In this document: piece by piece, positions 34,019 to 41,947 of the stretch
How the letters are laid out: each line of letters opens with the position of its first letter
Numbering within the stretch: the stretch's first letter is position 1
DNA from: an uncultured Oscillospiraceae bacterium
GTDB taxonomy: Bacteria; Bacillota; Clostridia; Oscillospirales; Acutalibacteraceae
Assembly: GCA_900545655.1 (NCBI GenBank)
Contig: UQZY01000012.1
Coordinates: 1 to 50,700, forward strand
Length of the DNA: 50,700 nt
Reading direction: 5' to 3'
Made by a program: the position numbers and the translations under genes
The notes under the pieces: model-generated
Databases searched by the model: none
What the model saw: only the letters and a program-made list of their open reading frames with translations
What the model was told of the DNA's origin: nothing

Positions 34019-35127
34019 TGACAAAACAGGAAAAAACAGTTAGAGAGCCCCTTTTTCATGTCGTAAAAAGAGATAAACCGGTATGGTGGAAGAGCTGGGG
34101 AATTCGCCTTCTTTCCGTTGTATTTGCTTTTGCGGTTTCCTCTGTTATCATTCTCGTCTTTACCGGAGATGACCCGTTTAAGGTTTTCCTCACCATGGTT
34201 GACGGTGCTTTCGGAACAGAAAGACGTATCTGGAGCCTTTTACAGGCAGTCGCAATGCTTCTCTGCGTTTCGCTTGCGGTTACACCGGCATTCAAAATGA
34301 AATTCTGGAATATCGGCGCAGAGGGACAGGCTCTCATGGGTGGATTTGCAGCCGCAACGTGCATGATTTTCCTCGGAGATAAGATGCCGACACCGCTTCT
34401 TCTCTTAGTTATTCTCGCGGCTTCAATCATTGCCGGTGCCGTATGGGCTCTTGTTCCGGCTTACTTTAAGGCGAGATTCGGTACAAACGAAACGCTGTTC
34501 ACTCTTATGATGAACTATATCGCCATACAAATAGTTTCGTACTTTGTGTATATCTGGGCAAATCCTGTGGGCTCCGGTAAAATAGGCGTTATCAATCCGG
34601 ACACAAACGCAGGCTGGCTTCCTGTCATAGGCGGCAAGTCTTATCTTCTGAACATCCTCATTGTCGTTGTGCTCACCATTGCGATGTATATCTACCTCAA
34701 GTACTCAAAGCACGGTTATGAAATTTCGGTTGTCGGTGAGAGTCAAAACACCGCAAGGTATATCGGAATAAACGTGAAGAAGGTAATCATAAGGACGATG
34801 ATTCTTTCGGGTGCACTCTGCGGTATCGCAGGATTCCTTCTTGTATGCGGAACCGATCATACCATCACAAGAGATACCATTTCGGGTCGCGGCTTCACTG
34901 CAATCATGGTTTCGTGGCTTGCAAAGTTCAATCCGATTTTCATGATTCTTACATCGCTTCTTATAGTGTTCTTCCAAAAGGGCGCAACTGAGATTTCTAC
35001 ACAGTTCGGTTTGAATGATTCATTCTCGGAGATTATTTCCGGTATCGTGATTTTCTTCATCATCGGTTCGGAGTTCTTCATCAACTACAAGATAAAATTC
35101 AGAGAGAAAAAGGAGGAGAAGAAATGA
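34018..35127 (+). CDS. Nucleoside ABC transporter permease 1
   Basis: A 369-residue permease of the branched BPD_transp_2 type with about nine membrane segments. A basic N-terminal tail (about 1-25) precedes the first segment. The conserved cytoplasmic loop is VVGESQNTARYIGINVKKVI, which contacts the ATPase, and FGTNETLFTLMMNYIAIQIV marks the mid-protein region. Start and stop overlap its neighbours. It pairs with permease 2 as a heterodimer. Confidence 0.93.
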   Translation: MTKQEKTVREPLFHVVKRDKPVWWKSWGIRLLSVVFAFAVSSVIILVFTGDDPFKVFLTMVDGAFGTERRIWSLLQAVAMLLCVSLAVTPAFKMKFWNIGAEGQALMGGFAAATCMIFLGDKMPTPLLLLVILAASIIAGAVWALVPAYFKARFGTNETLFTLMMNYIAIQIVSYFVYIWANPVGSGKIGVINPDTNAGWLPVIGGKSYLLNILIVVVLTIAMYIYLKYSKHGYEISVVGESQNTARYIGINVKKVIIRTMILSGALCGIAGFLLVCGTDHTITRDTISGRGFTAIMVSWLAKFNPIFMILTSLLIVFFQKGATEISTQFGLNDSFSEIISGIVIFFIIGSEFFINYKIKFREKKEEKK

Positions 35128-36113
35128 TTGTTCAATTCATTCAGCGCGCGGTTATGCAGGGCGTTCCTCTTCTTTTCGGTGCAACCGGTGAAATACTCAC
35201 CGAGAAATCCGGTCACCTTAACCTCGGTATTCCGGGTATCATGTACGTGGGCGGAATAAGCGGCGTAATCGGGGCTTTTCTTTATGAAAATTCGGTCGGA
35301 GCGGAAAATATCGTTCCCTTCCTTGCCGTTATCATCCCGCTTCTTTCGTCGATGTTCGGCTCACTCCTTATGGGTCTTATCTATTGCGTTCTTACGGTTA
35401 CGCTTCGAGCAAATCAGAATGTTACGGGTCTTGCACTTACAACCTTCGGCGTAGGCTTCGGTAACTTCTTCGGCGGCTCTCTGATAAAGCTCACAAAATC
35501 CGAGCTTCCGTCAATAACTCTTTCCGCAACGTCCAATTGTTTCAGAAAGACATTACCCTTTGCGGATAAGCTCGGCTGGTTTGGAGACGTCTTTCTATCA
35601 TACAGTTTTCTTGCGTATATATCCGTTGTTATCGCGCTTACAGTAGCGTATATCCTCGGTCGCACACGCACTGGTCTTCATCTTCGTGCAGTCGGCGAAA
35701 ATCCCGCAACAGCAGATGCCGCAGGAATAAACGTAAACCGTTATAAGTATGGAGCAACCTGCATCGGCTCTGTTATCGCAGGTCTCGGCGGTCTTTACTA
35801 TGTAATGGACTACGCAAACGGTATCTGGTCAAACAATGCATTCGGAGACAGAGGATGGCTTGCAGTTGCAATAGTTATTTTCTCTGTTTGGAAGCCAAAT
35901 CTTGCAGTTCCGGCATCCTTCCTTTTCGGAGGCTTGTTTATAGTTCATAATTACCTTACCTTCCTCGGCCTCGGTGTTGCCGCACAGGAACTCTTTAAGA
36001 TGATTCCGTATGTTGTAACACTTGTAATTCTCATCATTACAAGTATGCGTCAGCTCCGTGAGAGTCAGCCTCCGCAGGCTCTGGGTCTCTCATACTTCCG
36101 TGAGGAAAGATAA
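35124..36113 (+). CDS. Nucleoside ABC transporter permease 2
   Basis: A 329-residue permease of the same family, about nine segments. GEILTEKSGHLNLGIPGIMYV near the N-terminus (shown in part) and the coupling loop LRAVGENPATADAAGINVN are characteristic. Its ATG overlaps the previous stop by four bases. A strong terminator follows 35 bases after the stop, closing the operon that starts with xpt or the lipoprotein. Confidence 0.93.
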   Translation: MIVQFIQRAVMQGVPLLFGATGEILTEKSGHLNLGIPGIMYVGGISGVIGAFLYENSVGAENIVPFLAVIIPLLSSMFGSLLMGLIYCVLTVTLRANQNVTGLALTTFGVGFGNFFGGSLIKLTKSELPSITLSATSNCFRKTLPFADKLGWFGDVFLSYSFLAYISVVIALTVAYILGRTRTGLHLRAVGENPATADAAGINVNRYKYGATCIGSVIAGLGGLYYVMDYANGIWSNNAFGDRGWLAVAIVIFSVWKPNLAVPASFLFGGLFIVHNYLTFLGLGVAAQELFKMIPYVVTLVILIITSMRQLRESQPPQALGLSYFREER

Positions 36114-36147
36114 AGAACTATCGCTTAAAGGTATAGTGTTAAAAGTA

Positions 36148-36178
36148 AAAACGCAGTACGGATGTACTGCGTTTTTTT
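36148..36178 (+). terminator. Terminator of the nucleoside transporter operon
   Basis: AAAACGCAGTAC pairs with GTACTGCGTTTT over a GGAT tetraloop, followed by further T. Confidence 0.92.
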
Positions 36179-36188
36179 ATGTGTGTTT

Positions 36189-36350
36189 ACTTGTACTTTA
36201 AGTGTATTTGTATGTACTTGTCTGCACTTTAAGTGTATTTATATGTACTTGTTTGTACTTGAGTGTGCTTGTTTGTACCTAAGCGTGCTCGTTTGTACCT
36301 AAGCGTGCTCGTTTGTACCTGAGCGTGCTTGTCTGTGCTTAAGCTTACTT
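36189..36350. repeat. Tandem repeat array, 20-bp units preceded by two longer units
   Basis: Five exactly 20-bp units in perfect register (36251-36270, 36271-36290, 36291-36310, 36311-36330, 36331-36350) share GTTTGTACCTAAGCGTGCTC with few changes; the second and third are identical. Two longer, related 29-31-bp units (about 36191-36250) precede them. There are no unique spacers and no palindrome, so it is not a CRISPR array. It lies between convergent operons. Confidence 0.85.
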
Positions 36351-36414
36351 TTGTTTTACCCGTTTGTATTGTTTATATTTGCTTGATAAATGACACTTTG
36401 TTGCGTTTCGGTTA

Positions 36415-36786
36415 TCAGCTGTTTAGGTCGATGAATTGGGAAACGGCCTGTACAACACGCTCCGGCTTGAAGGGCTTCATGATAAAATCGTCCGCGCCCT
36501 TTTCAAAGCACTCGGAGACAATTTCCTCTTGTCCCATGGAGGAGCACATGATGATTTTTACGTCGGGATTTATTTCTTTTATTTCTTCAAGAGCCCTCAG
36601 TCCGTCCATGTCCGGCATGGTAACGTCCAAAAGAATAAGCTCCGGCTTTTCGACCTTGAAAAGATTTATAGCCTCTCTTCCGTTTTTCGCTTCAATAAGG
36701 TTTATAAAACCGGCGTGGCTTAAGATATCCTTTAGCATCATTCTCATAAATGTTGCGTCGTCGGCAATCAGTATTTTATGTCGCAT
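36415..36786 (-). CDS. CheY-like response regulator receiver protein
   Basis: A 123-residue single-domain receiver. It has the acidic pair in ILIADDATFMR (Asp9-10), the phosphoacceptor Asp in LILLDVTMPDMDGLRAL (about 54), the switch Ser/Thr in IIMCSSMGQ and the Lys in IMKPFKPE. There is no output domain, so it should act by protein contact as CheY does. ATG 36786 is used; the gene overlaps the end of the CheA-like gene by eleven bases. Last gene of a three-gene signalling operon. Confidence 0.92.
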   Translation of the reverse strand: MRHKILIADDATFMRMMLKDILSHAGFINLIEAKNGREAINLFKVEKPELILLDVTMPDMDGLRALEEIKEINPDVKIIMCSSMGQEEIVSECFEKGADDFIMKPFKPERVVQAVSQFIDLNS

Positions 36787-37813
36787 TCTTTTCACCGCCC
36801 TTTGTTTGTTCCTTTATCGCAGCAATCTGCGAATTTTCATCTATCGGGAAAGTCAGGGTAATTGAAAATCCGTCTGTTACACCCGAGTTTATGATAACCG
36901 AGCCGCCCATATCCTTGGCGGTTGATTTTATTGTGTCCATTCCGACACCACGCCCGGAATATTTATTCGGCTTGTCCTTTGTGGTAAATCCTTTTTCCAT
37001 TATCAGTGTTGCCACTTCAAATGGTTTATAAAGTTCTCGAGCTTTTTTGAGTATGTGTAAATTGTCCGCGTGACGAAGGATATTTTTTAAGTTGAGGGTT
37101 TCGCCGTCATTGAAAATGGTTATGAACATCGTTCCGTTCTCAATTCCGTAGGTCACGGTTATTATACCCGTTTCGGGCTTTCCCTTTTCAATTCTGCGAC
37201 TCGGCAGTTCGATACCGTGATCCATGGCGTTTCTTATGATTTGTGTAAGAGGTCCGGAAAGTCTGGTGATTATGTGTCTGTCGATATAAAGTGTGTTTCC
37301 GACAAAGTCAATCCTTGCTTTTTTTCCGAGATCCTCTGACATCTCCTTGACGATATTTTCAAAAGGAACTCTGAAAGCGTCAAAGGAAACCATTTGGTTT
37401 ATGGGTGCGGAATCTTTAAAATCAATTTCATTTACGAGAGTGTCGAGGTCTCCCTCAAACTCGCTTATGTAGTTATCCGATGCGTCCCTTATTAAAAGAT
37501 TAAGTCTTGATCTGAAAAAGTATTCGGAGCGGAACATGAGGTTTATCACTGACTCCGGTGACAATGAATCAGCTCCGTGCTTACGAAGATAAGACATGAC
37601 GTTTTCCATCTTATACGAAATGTCTAGGGTTTTGCTGTCATTTAGAACAATGGCAGAAGCCTTGATAGTGTGAAAGATACGAAAAAGAGCATCAACACTC
37701 TCGTTGTCAAGAGTGCCGACACTGTTTCTTTTTTTCAGTATACCATCCATCTCATTGATGAGTGTAGTAACATCATCCACATATGCTTTGATAAGCTCAT
37801 TATTTATTTGCAT
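36776..37813 (-). CDS. Short CheA-like histidine kinase (Hpt + ATPase domain, no CheW-like domain)
   Basis: A 345-residue protein. Residues 1-100 form an Hpt domain with the phosphorylatable histidine in LFRIFHTIKASAIVL (His48; the usual HTLKG is HTIKA). Residues about 150-330 are a CheA-type ATPase: N box LTQIIRNAMDHGIELPSRRI, a changed G1 box FNDGETLN in place of DDGxG, and G2 box YSGRGVGMDTIKSTAKDMGG. The P2, dimerisation P3 and CheW-like P5 domains are missing, so coupling to chemoreceptors in the usual way is not possible. ATG 37813 follows CGGGG. It lies 28 bases after the HD-GYP gene and overlaps the receiver gene, its likely phosphorylation partner. Confidence 0.85.
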   Translation of the reverse strand: MQINNELIKAYVDDVTTLINEMDGILKKRNSVGTLDNESVDALFRIFHTIKASAIVLNDSKTLDISYKMENVMSYLRKHGADSLSPESVINLMFRSEYFFRSRLNLLIRDASDNYISEFEGDLDTLVNEIDFKDSAPINQMVSFDAFRVPFENIVKEMSEDLGKKARIDFVGNTLYIDRHIITRLSGPLTQIIRNAMDHGIELPSRRIEKGKPETGIITVTYGIENGTMFITIFNDGETLNLKNILRHADNLHILKKARELYKPFEVATLIMEKGFTTKDKPNKYSGRGVGMDTIKSTAKDMGGSVIINSGVTDGFSITLTFPIDENSQIAAIKEQTKGGEKNAT

Positions 37814-37841
37814 GTGGAACACCCCGGATGTTTTATAATTC

Positions 37842-38918
37842 TTAATTTTCTATAATGCCTGAAATGACAGTACTATAATACCTCTTGTCTGAGTAGAGGT
37901 CTATGGTGACACTCGGGTCGTCCATCAGAAAAACCTGCGGACGAAGCGGATTCTTCTGATTTTGCTCCAGGACGACGGCTTTGTCTCCGTTGCTGAGCTT
38001 TACATAGCTTCCTATGGGATACGGTGAAACGCACTTTAAGAATGCCTTTACAACACCGCTGTCAAACTGTCTGCCGGCACTTCCCATGATATACTCTATA
38101 GCCTCGTTGGGCTGAGACGGTGTGCGGTAGGGTCTCTGTGCGGTTAGTGCATCATAAACGTCGGCACAGGCAATAATTCTCCCGAAGAAGGGAATATGCT
38201 TTCCCTTGGTGTGATAAGGATATCCGCTTCCGTCAATACGCTCATGGTGGCTGATGATTCCGTTCAATACACGTTCCGAAACCAGATTTTTATCTGCAAG
38301 CATGTCATAACCGAACTTCGGATGTGTTCTGACCGTTTTAAGCTCATCCGGTGTGAGCTTGGCCGGCTTTTGAATGATTTCCACCGGAACCTTCATTTTT
38401 CCCACGTCATGAAGCAGGGAACAGAGCGCAAGGTCAGAAAGGTCCTTCCTTGAAATTCGCAGCTGCTTTCCTATGGCGATGGAAAGCACGGTTGTTCCGA
38501 GGGAATGGTTGTATGTTATGTCGTCATAAAGACGAAGATCGTCAACGTCGAGATACAGGTTTTTTGAATCCGTCTCCGTTATTTTGTTTATGAGTTTTTC
38601 AAGAACCTGGTTCGCGTGGTCTATGTTGTCGACATACAGACTCTCAGTGGCTTTTTCGGCAATGTCAAATATCTCCTTGACTCTGGAGATAACCTCACGC
38701 TTTGACGAATCATCTACGATGTCCGGCTCAAAGTCCTGATTGTCATGTATGTAGACCCCCTGTAAATCCAGTCCCAAAAGTTTTGTGATAGATGCCATCT
38801 GGAGGGTTTGACCATCTTTGAGCATAACAACATGTCCGGTAAATGTATCTACTCCGTACACGTCTCTTGCGAGCACGGTTCCGGGCTTTAACTTCTCAAC
38901 CGAAACAAATCTTATCAA
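37842..38918 (-). CDS. HD-GYP domain protein, probable cyclic dinucleotide phosphodiesterase
   Basis: A 358-residue protein. The N-terminal 75 residues (VSVEKLKPGTVLARDVYGVD) form the small beta domain often found before HD-GYP. The catalytic domain (about 130-300) has all metal and signature residues: NHSLGTTVLSI, LLHDVGKMKVP, RTHPKFGYDML, ISHHERIDGSGYP and CADVYDALTAQRPYR. Such proteins hydrolyse c-di-GMP. A C-terminal strand-rich extension (about 300-358) follows. I start at TTG 38918, with GGGAGG eight bases upstream; GTG 38927 would abut the ribosome site. First gene of the operon with the CheA-like and CheY-like genes. Confidence 0.9.
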   Translation of the reverse strand: MIRFVSVEKLKPGTVLARDVYGVDTFTGHVVMLKDGQTLQMASITKLLGLDLQGVYIHDNQDFEPDIVDDSSKREVISRVKEIFDIAEKATESLYVDNIDHANQVLEKLINKITETDSKNLYLDVDDLRLYDDITYNHSLGTTVLSIAIGKQLRISRKDLSDLALCSLLHDVGKMKVPVEIIQKPAKLTPDELKTVRTHPKFGYDMLADKNLVSERVLNGIISHHERIDGSGYPYHTKGKHIPFFGRIIACADVYDALTAQRPYRTPSQPNEAIEYIMGSAGRQFDSGVVKAFLKCVSPYPIGSYVKLSNGDKAVVLEQNQKNPLRPQVFLMDDPSVTIDLYSDKRYYSTVISGIIEN

Positions 38919-39099
38919 TGGTCCCACCTCCCTTTAAAACAAAAAACACCTTCTGTAGTACTCGGTGAATGCTGTGCATACTACGTCAAGCATAAATTAT
39001 ATATATTTTACAATCTTTTTGTTCATAGGTCAATACTTTTATAAAACATGCACAAATAATTCCATTTGTGGACTGAGAGGTAAAAAACATTATTTTCAA

Positions 39100-39129
39100 T
39101 TGCACTCATAGGGGCTTTTGTGGTAATAT
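39100..39129 (+). promoter_or_regulatory. Probable promoter of purB
   Basis: TTGCAC (39100-39105) and TAATAT (39124-39129) are 18 bp apart. No riboswitch or PurR-type palindrome is recognised downstream. Confidence 0.5.
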
Positions 39130-39193
39130 TGTAGCGGCATTTTAAACTATTAAAGATGTAATTATAAATAAGGGCGAAAGGCAGTTGTACCAG

Positions 39194-40627
39194 ATGCAAA
39201 AAAATACGTATGAGACTCCACTCAACTCAAGGTATGCTTCAAAAGAGATGCAGTATATCTTTTCTCCTGACTTTAAATTCAGAACATGGAGAAAGCTCTG
39301 GATTGCTCTTGCAGAGTCGGAGATGGAGCTTGGTCTCCCGATAACAAAGGAACAGGTGGATGAGCTTAAGGCTCACGCGGACGACATCAACTATGAGGTC
39401 GCCGCTGAAAGGGAAAAGCTCGTCAGACATGATGTCATGTCACACGTGTATGCATACGGAGTGCTTTGTCCCAAGGCAAAGCCGATAATTCATCTCGGTG
39501 CAACCTCATGTTATGTAGGAGATAACACGGATGTTATAACCATGACTGAAGGGCTTAAGCTTATACGTATAAAGCTTTTAAACCTCATGAAATGCCTTTC
39601 GGATTTTGCGCTTGAGTACAAGGATATGCCGTGCCTCGGATTTACTCACTATCAGCCGGCTCAGCCGACAACAGTCGGAAAACGCGCTTCTCTCTGGCTT
39701 CAGGATATACTTATGGATTATGACCAGATAACACATCAGCTTGCGAGTATGCGCCTTCTCGGCTCTAAGGGAACTACGGGAACACAGGCAAGCTTTATGG
39801 AACTCTTTAACGGAGACCAGGAAAAGATAAAGGCGCTTGACTGTAAGATTGCCGAAAAAATGGGATTCTCGTCCTGTTTCCCGGTTTCGGGACAGACTTA
39901 TTCAAGAAAGCTTGACTATCAGGTCTTGAGTACATTGTCGGGGGTTGCACAGTCGGCTTCAAAGTTTTCATCAGACCTGAGACTTCTTCAGCATATGAAG
40001 GAGATAGAGGAGCCTTTTGAGAAAAATCAGATAGGCTCTTCTGCAATGGCCTATAAGAGAAACCCCATGCGCTCTGAGAGGATTGCGTCACTTTCACGCT
40101 ATGTTATGACAACCGCCATGAATCCCGCTCTCACTGCCTCTGCACAGTGGTTTGAGAGAACACTTGATGACTCCGCAAACAAACGTATAAGCGTTGCCGA
40201 AGCCTTCCTTGCAACAGACGCTGTGCTTGAGCTTTACATAAACGTTGTATCCGGTCTTGTTGTTTATCCAAAGATGATTGAAAAAAGACTTCTTTCGGAG
40301 CTTCCGTTTATGGCAACCGAAAACATAATGATGGAAGCCGTAAAGCGCGGCGGAGACAGACAGGAACTTCATGAGAGAATAAGAGTTCACTCTATGGAGG
40401 CAGGTAAAGTGGTGAAGGTTGAAGGCGGAGAAAACGATCTCCTTTTCCGAATTGCGAATGACCCCTCTTTCGGAATGACGTTGTCCGAGCTTGAGGCGGT
40501 TATGGAGCCCCGGAACTTTATAGGGCGCGCTCCGCAGCAGACCGAGGAATTTGTAAACGAGTTTATCAAACCTATTCTTGAAGAGAACAGAGAAGTTCTC
40601 GGCTTGAATGTCGAAATAAATGTTTAA
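39194..40627 (+). CDS. purB: Adenylosuccinate lyase
   Basis: PurB cleaves SAICAR to AICAR and adenylosuccinate to AMP, releasing fumarate. The 477-residue protein has LNSRYASKEMQYIFSPDFKF, the catalytic His region FTHYQPAQPTTVGKR, and the fumarase-superfamily signature SSAMAYKRNPMRSERI. Length and the SRYASKEM start match the Clostridia/eukaryote-like PurB type. ATG 39194 is chosen; TTG 39185 in frame is possible and the AAAGG ribosome site fits neither perfectly. It is followed after 15 bases by purA. Confidence 0.95.
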   Translation: MQKNTYETPLNSRYASKEMQYIFSPDFKFRTWRKLWIALAESEMELGLPITKEQVDELKAHADDINYEVAAEREKLVRHDVMSHVYAYGVLCPKAKPIIHLGATSCYVGDNTDVITMTEGLKLIRIKLLNLMKCLSDFALEYKDMPCLGFTHYQPAQPTTVGKRASLWLQDILMDYDQITHQLASMRLLGSKGTTGTQASFMELFNGDQEKIKALDCKIAEKMGFSSCFPVSGQTYSRKLDYQVLSTLSGVAQSASKFSSDLRLLQHMKEIEEPFEKNQIGSSAMAYKRNPMRSERIASLSRYVMTTAMNPALTASAQWFERTLDDSANKRISVAEAFLATDAVLELYINVVSGLVVYPKMIEKRLLSELPFMATENIMMEAVKRGGDRQELHERIRVHSMEAGKVVKVEGGENDLLFRIANDPSFGMTLSELEAVMEPRNFIGRAPQQTEEFVNEFIKPILEENREVLGLNVEINV

Positions 40628-40642
40628 GAGGTGCTTATACAC

Positions 40643-41923
40643 ATGGTAAAGGCTATAGTCGGCGCCAACTGGGGCGACGAGGGAAAAGGCAAAATCACGG
40701 ATATGTTTGCAACAGAGTCTGACATCGTTATTCGCTTTCAGGGCGGAGCAAATGCGGGACATACAATCATCAATGATTACGGACGTTTTGCATTGCATAC
40801 ATTGCCGTCGGGCGTGTTTAACGATAACACTGTAAATATCATAGGTAACGGTGTGGCTTTTGATGTTGAAAAATTTCTGAAGGAAATTAACAGCGTAGTT
40901 GAAGGCGGCGTCCCTATGCCGAAAATCCTTGTTTCGGATAGGGCACAGATAGTTATGCCGTACCACGTTCTCTTCGACGTATACGAGGAAGAGCGTCTCG
41001 GAAAGGCTGCATTTGGCTCAACAAAGTCCGGTATCGCACCTTTTTATGCGGACAAATATGCGAAAATAGGCTTCCAGATTTGCGAGCTTTATGATGATGA
41101 CTACCTTAAGGAGAAAATTCACAGAGTTGTTGAAGTAAAGAATCTCCAGCTTGATCATGTCTATCATAAGCCTCTTATCTCGGAGGACGAGCTTTTTGAT
41201 ACACTCGTGAAATACAGAGAAGCCATAAGACCGTATGTTGCCGATACCAACGCTTATCTTCGCAAGGCTGTTTCAGAAGGGAAGAAGATTCTCCTTGAGG
41301 GACAGCTCGGTACGCTTAAGGATACCGATTCGGGTATTTACCCCATGGTAACCTCGAGCTCGACGCTTGCTGGTTACGGGGCTGTTGGCGCTGCGGGAAT
41401 ACCGCCATATGAGATAAAGGAAATTGTTGCGGTTACAAAGGCATATTCGAGCGCCGTAGGTGCAGGTGAATTTGTCTCGGAAATCCTTGATGAAGATGAG
41501 GCTCAGGAGCTTCGTGTTCACGGAGGAGATAAGGGCGAATTCGGAGCAACAACCGGCAGACCGCGCCGTGTGGGCTGGTTTGACGCAGTTGCTTCTCGCT
41601 ACGGTGTTCAGACACAGGGAGCAACAGAGGTTGTTCTCACCGCTCTTGACTGTCTTTCATACCTTGAAGAAATAAAGATTTGCGTGGGTTACGAAGTTGA
41701 CGGTATGGTTACACGTGATTTTCCCGTAACTCCGCTCCTTAAAAAGGCAAAGCCTGTTTTTAAAACCTTAAAGGGCTGGCACTGTGACATATGCGGAATA
41801 AAGAATTATTCGGAGCTTCCGATTGAAGCACGCGAGTATGTTGAGTTCATAGAAAAAGAGCTTGAGGTTCCGATAAGGATGGTTTCAAACGGCCCTAAGA
41901 GAGACGAAATAATTAAGAAATAA
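40643..41923 (+). CDS. purA: Adenylosuccinate synthetase
   Basis: PurA makes adenylosuccinate from IMP, aspartate and GTP, the step before PurB in AMP synthesis. The 426-residue protein has the GTP-binding start VGANWGDEGKGKITDMF, the IMP-binding GGANAGHTI, GSTKSGIAPFYADKY, LEGQLGTLKDTDSGIYP and the TTGRPRRVGWFD motif near the C-terminus. ATG 40643 follows GAGGTG; GTG 40631 would place the site inside the gene. It sits between purB and guaA, linking AMP and GMP branches in one transcript. Confidence 0.96.
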   Translation: MVKAIVGANWGDEGKGKITDMFATESDIVIRFQGGANAGHTIINDYGRFALHTLPSGVFNDNTVNIIGNGVAFDVEKFLKEINSVVEGGVPMPKILVSDRAQIVMPYHVLFDVYEEERLGKAAFGSTKSGIAPFYADKYAKIGFQICELYDDDYLKEKIHRVVEVKNLQLDHVYHKPLISEDELFDTLVKYREAIRPYVADTNAYLRKAVSEGKKILLEGQLGTLKDTDSGIYPMVTSSSTLAGYGAVGAAGIPPYEIKEIVAVTKAYSSAVGAGEFVSEILDEDEAQELRVHGGDKGEFGATTGRPRRVGWFDAVASRYGVQTQGATEVVLTALDCLSYLEEIKICVGYEVDGMVTRDFPVTPLLKKAKPVFKTLKGWHCDICGIKNYSELPIEAREYVEFIEKELEVPIRMVSNGPKRDEIIKK

Positions 41924-41947
41924 ATTGTAATCGGGAGAAAGAGTATA

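Noticed and set aside
36189..36350. Possible CRISPR array
   Set aside because: Units abut without unique spacers, the unit is not palindromic and no cas genes are near.
40094..40966. 290-codon open frame antisense to purB/purA
   Set aside because: It is a reverse-frame shadow across two certain genes, with no ribosome site or recognisable domain.
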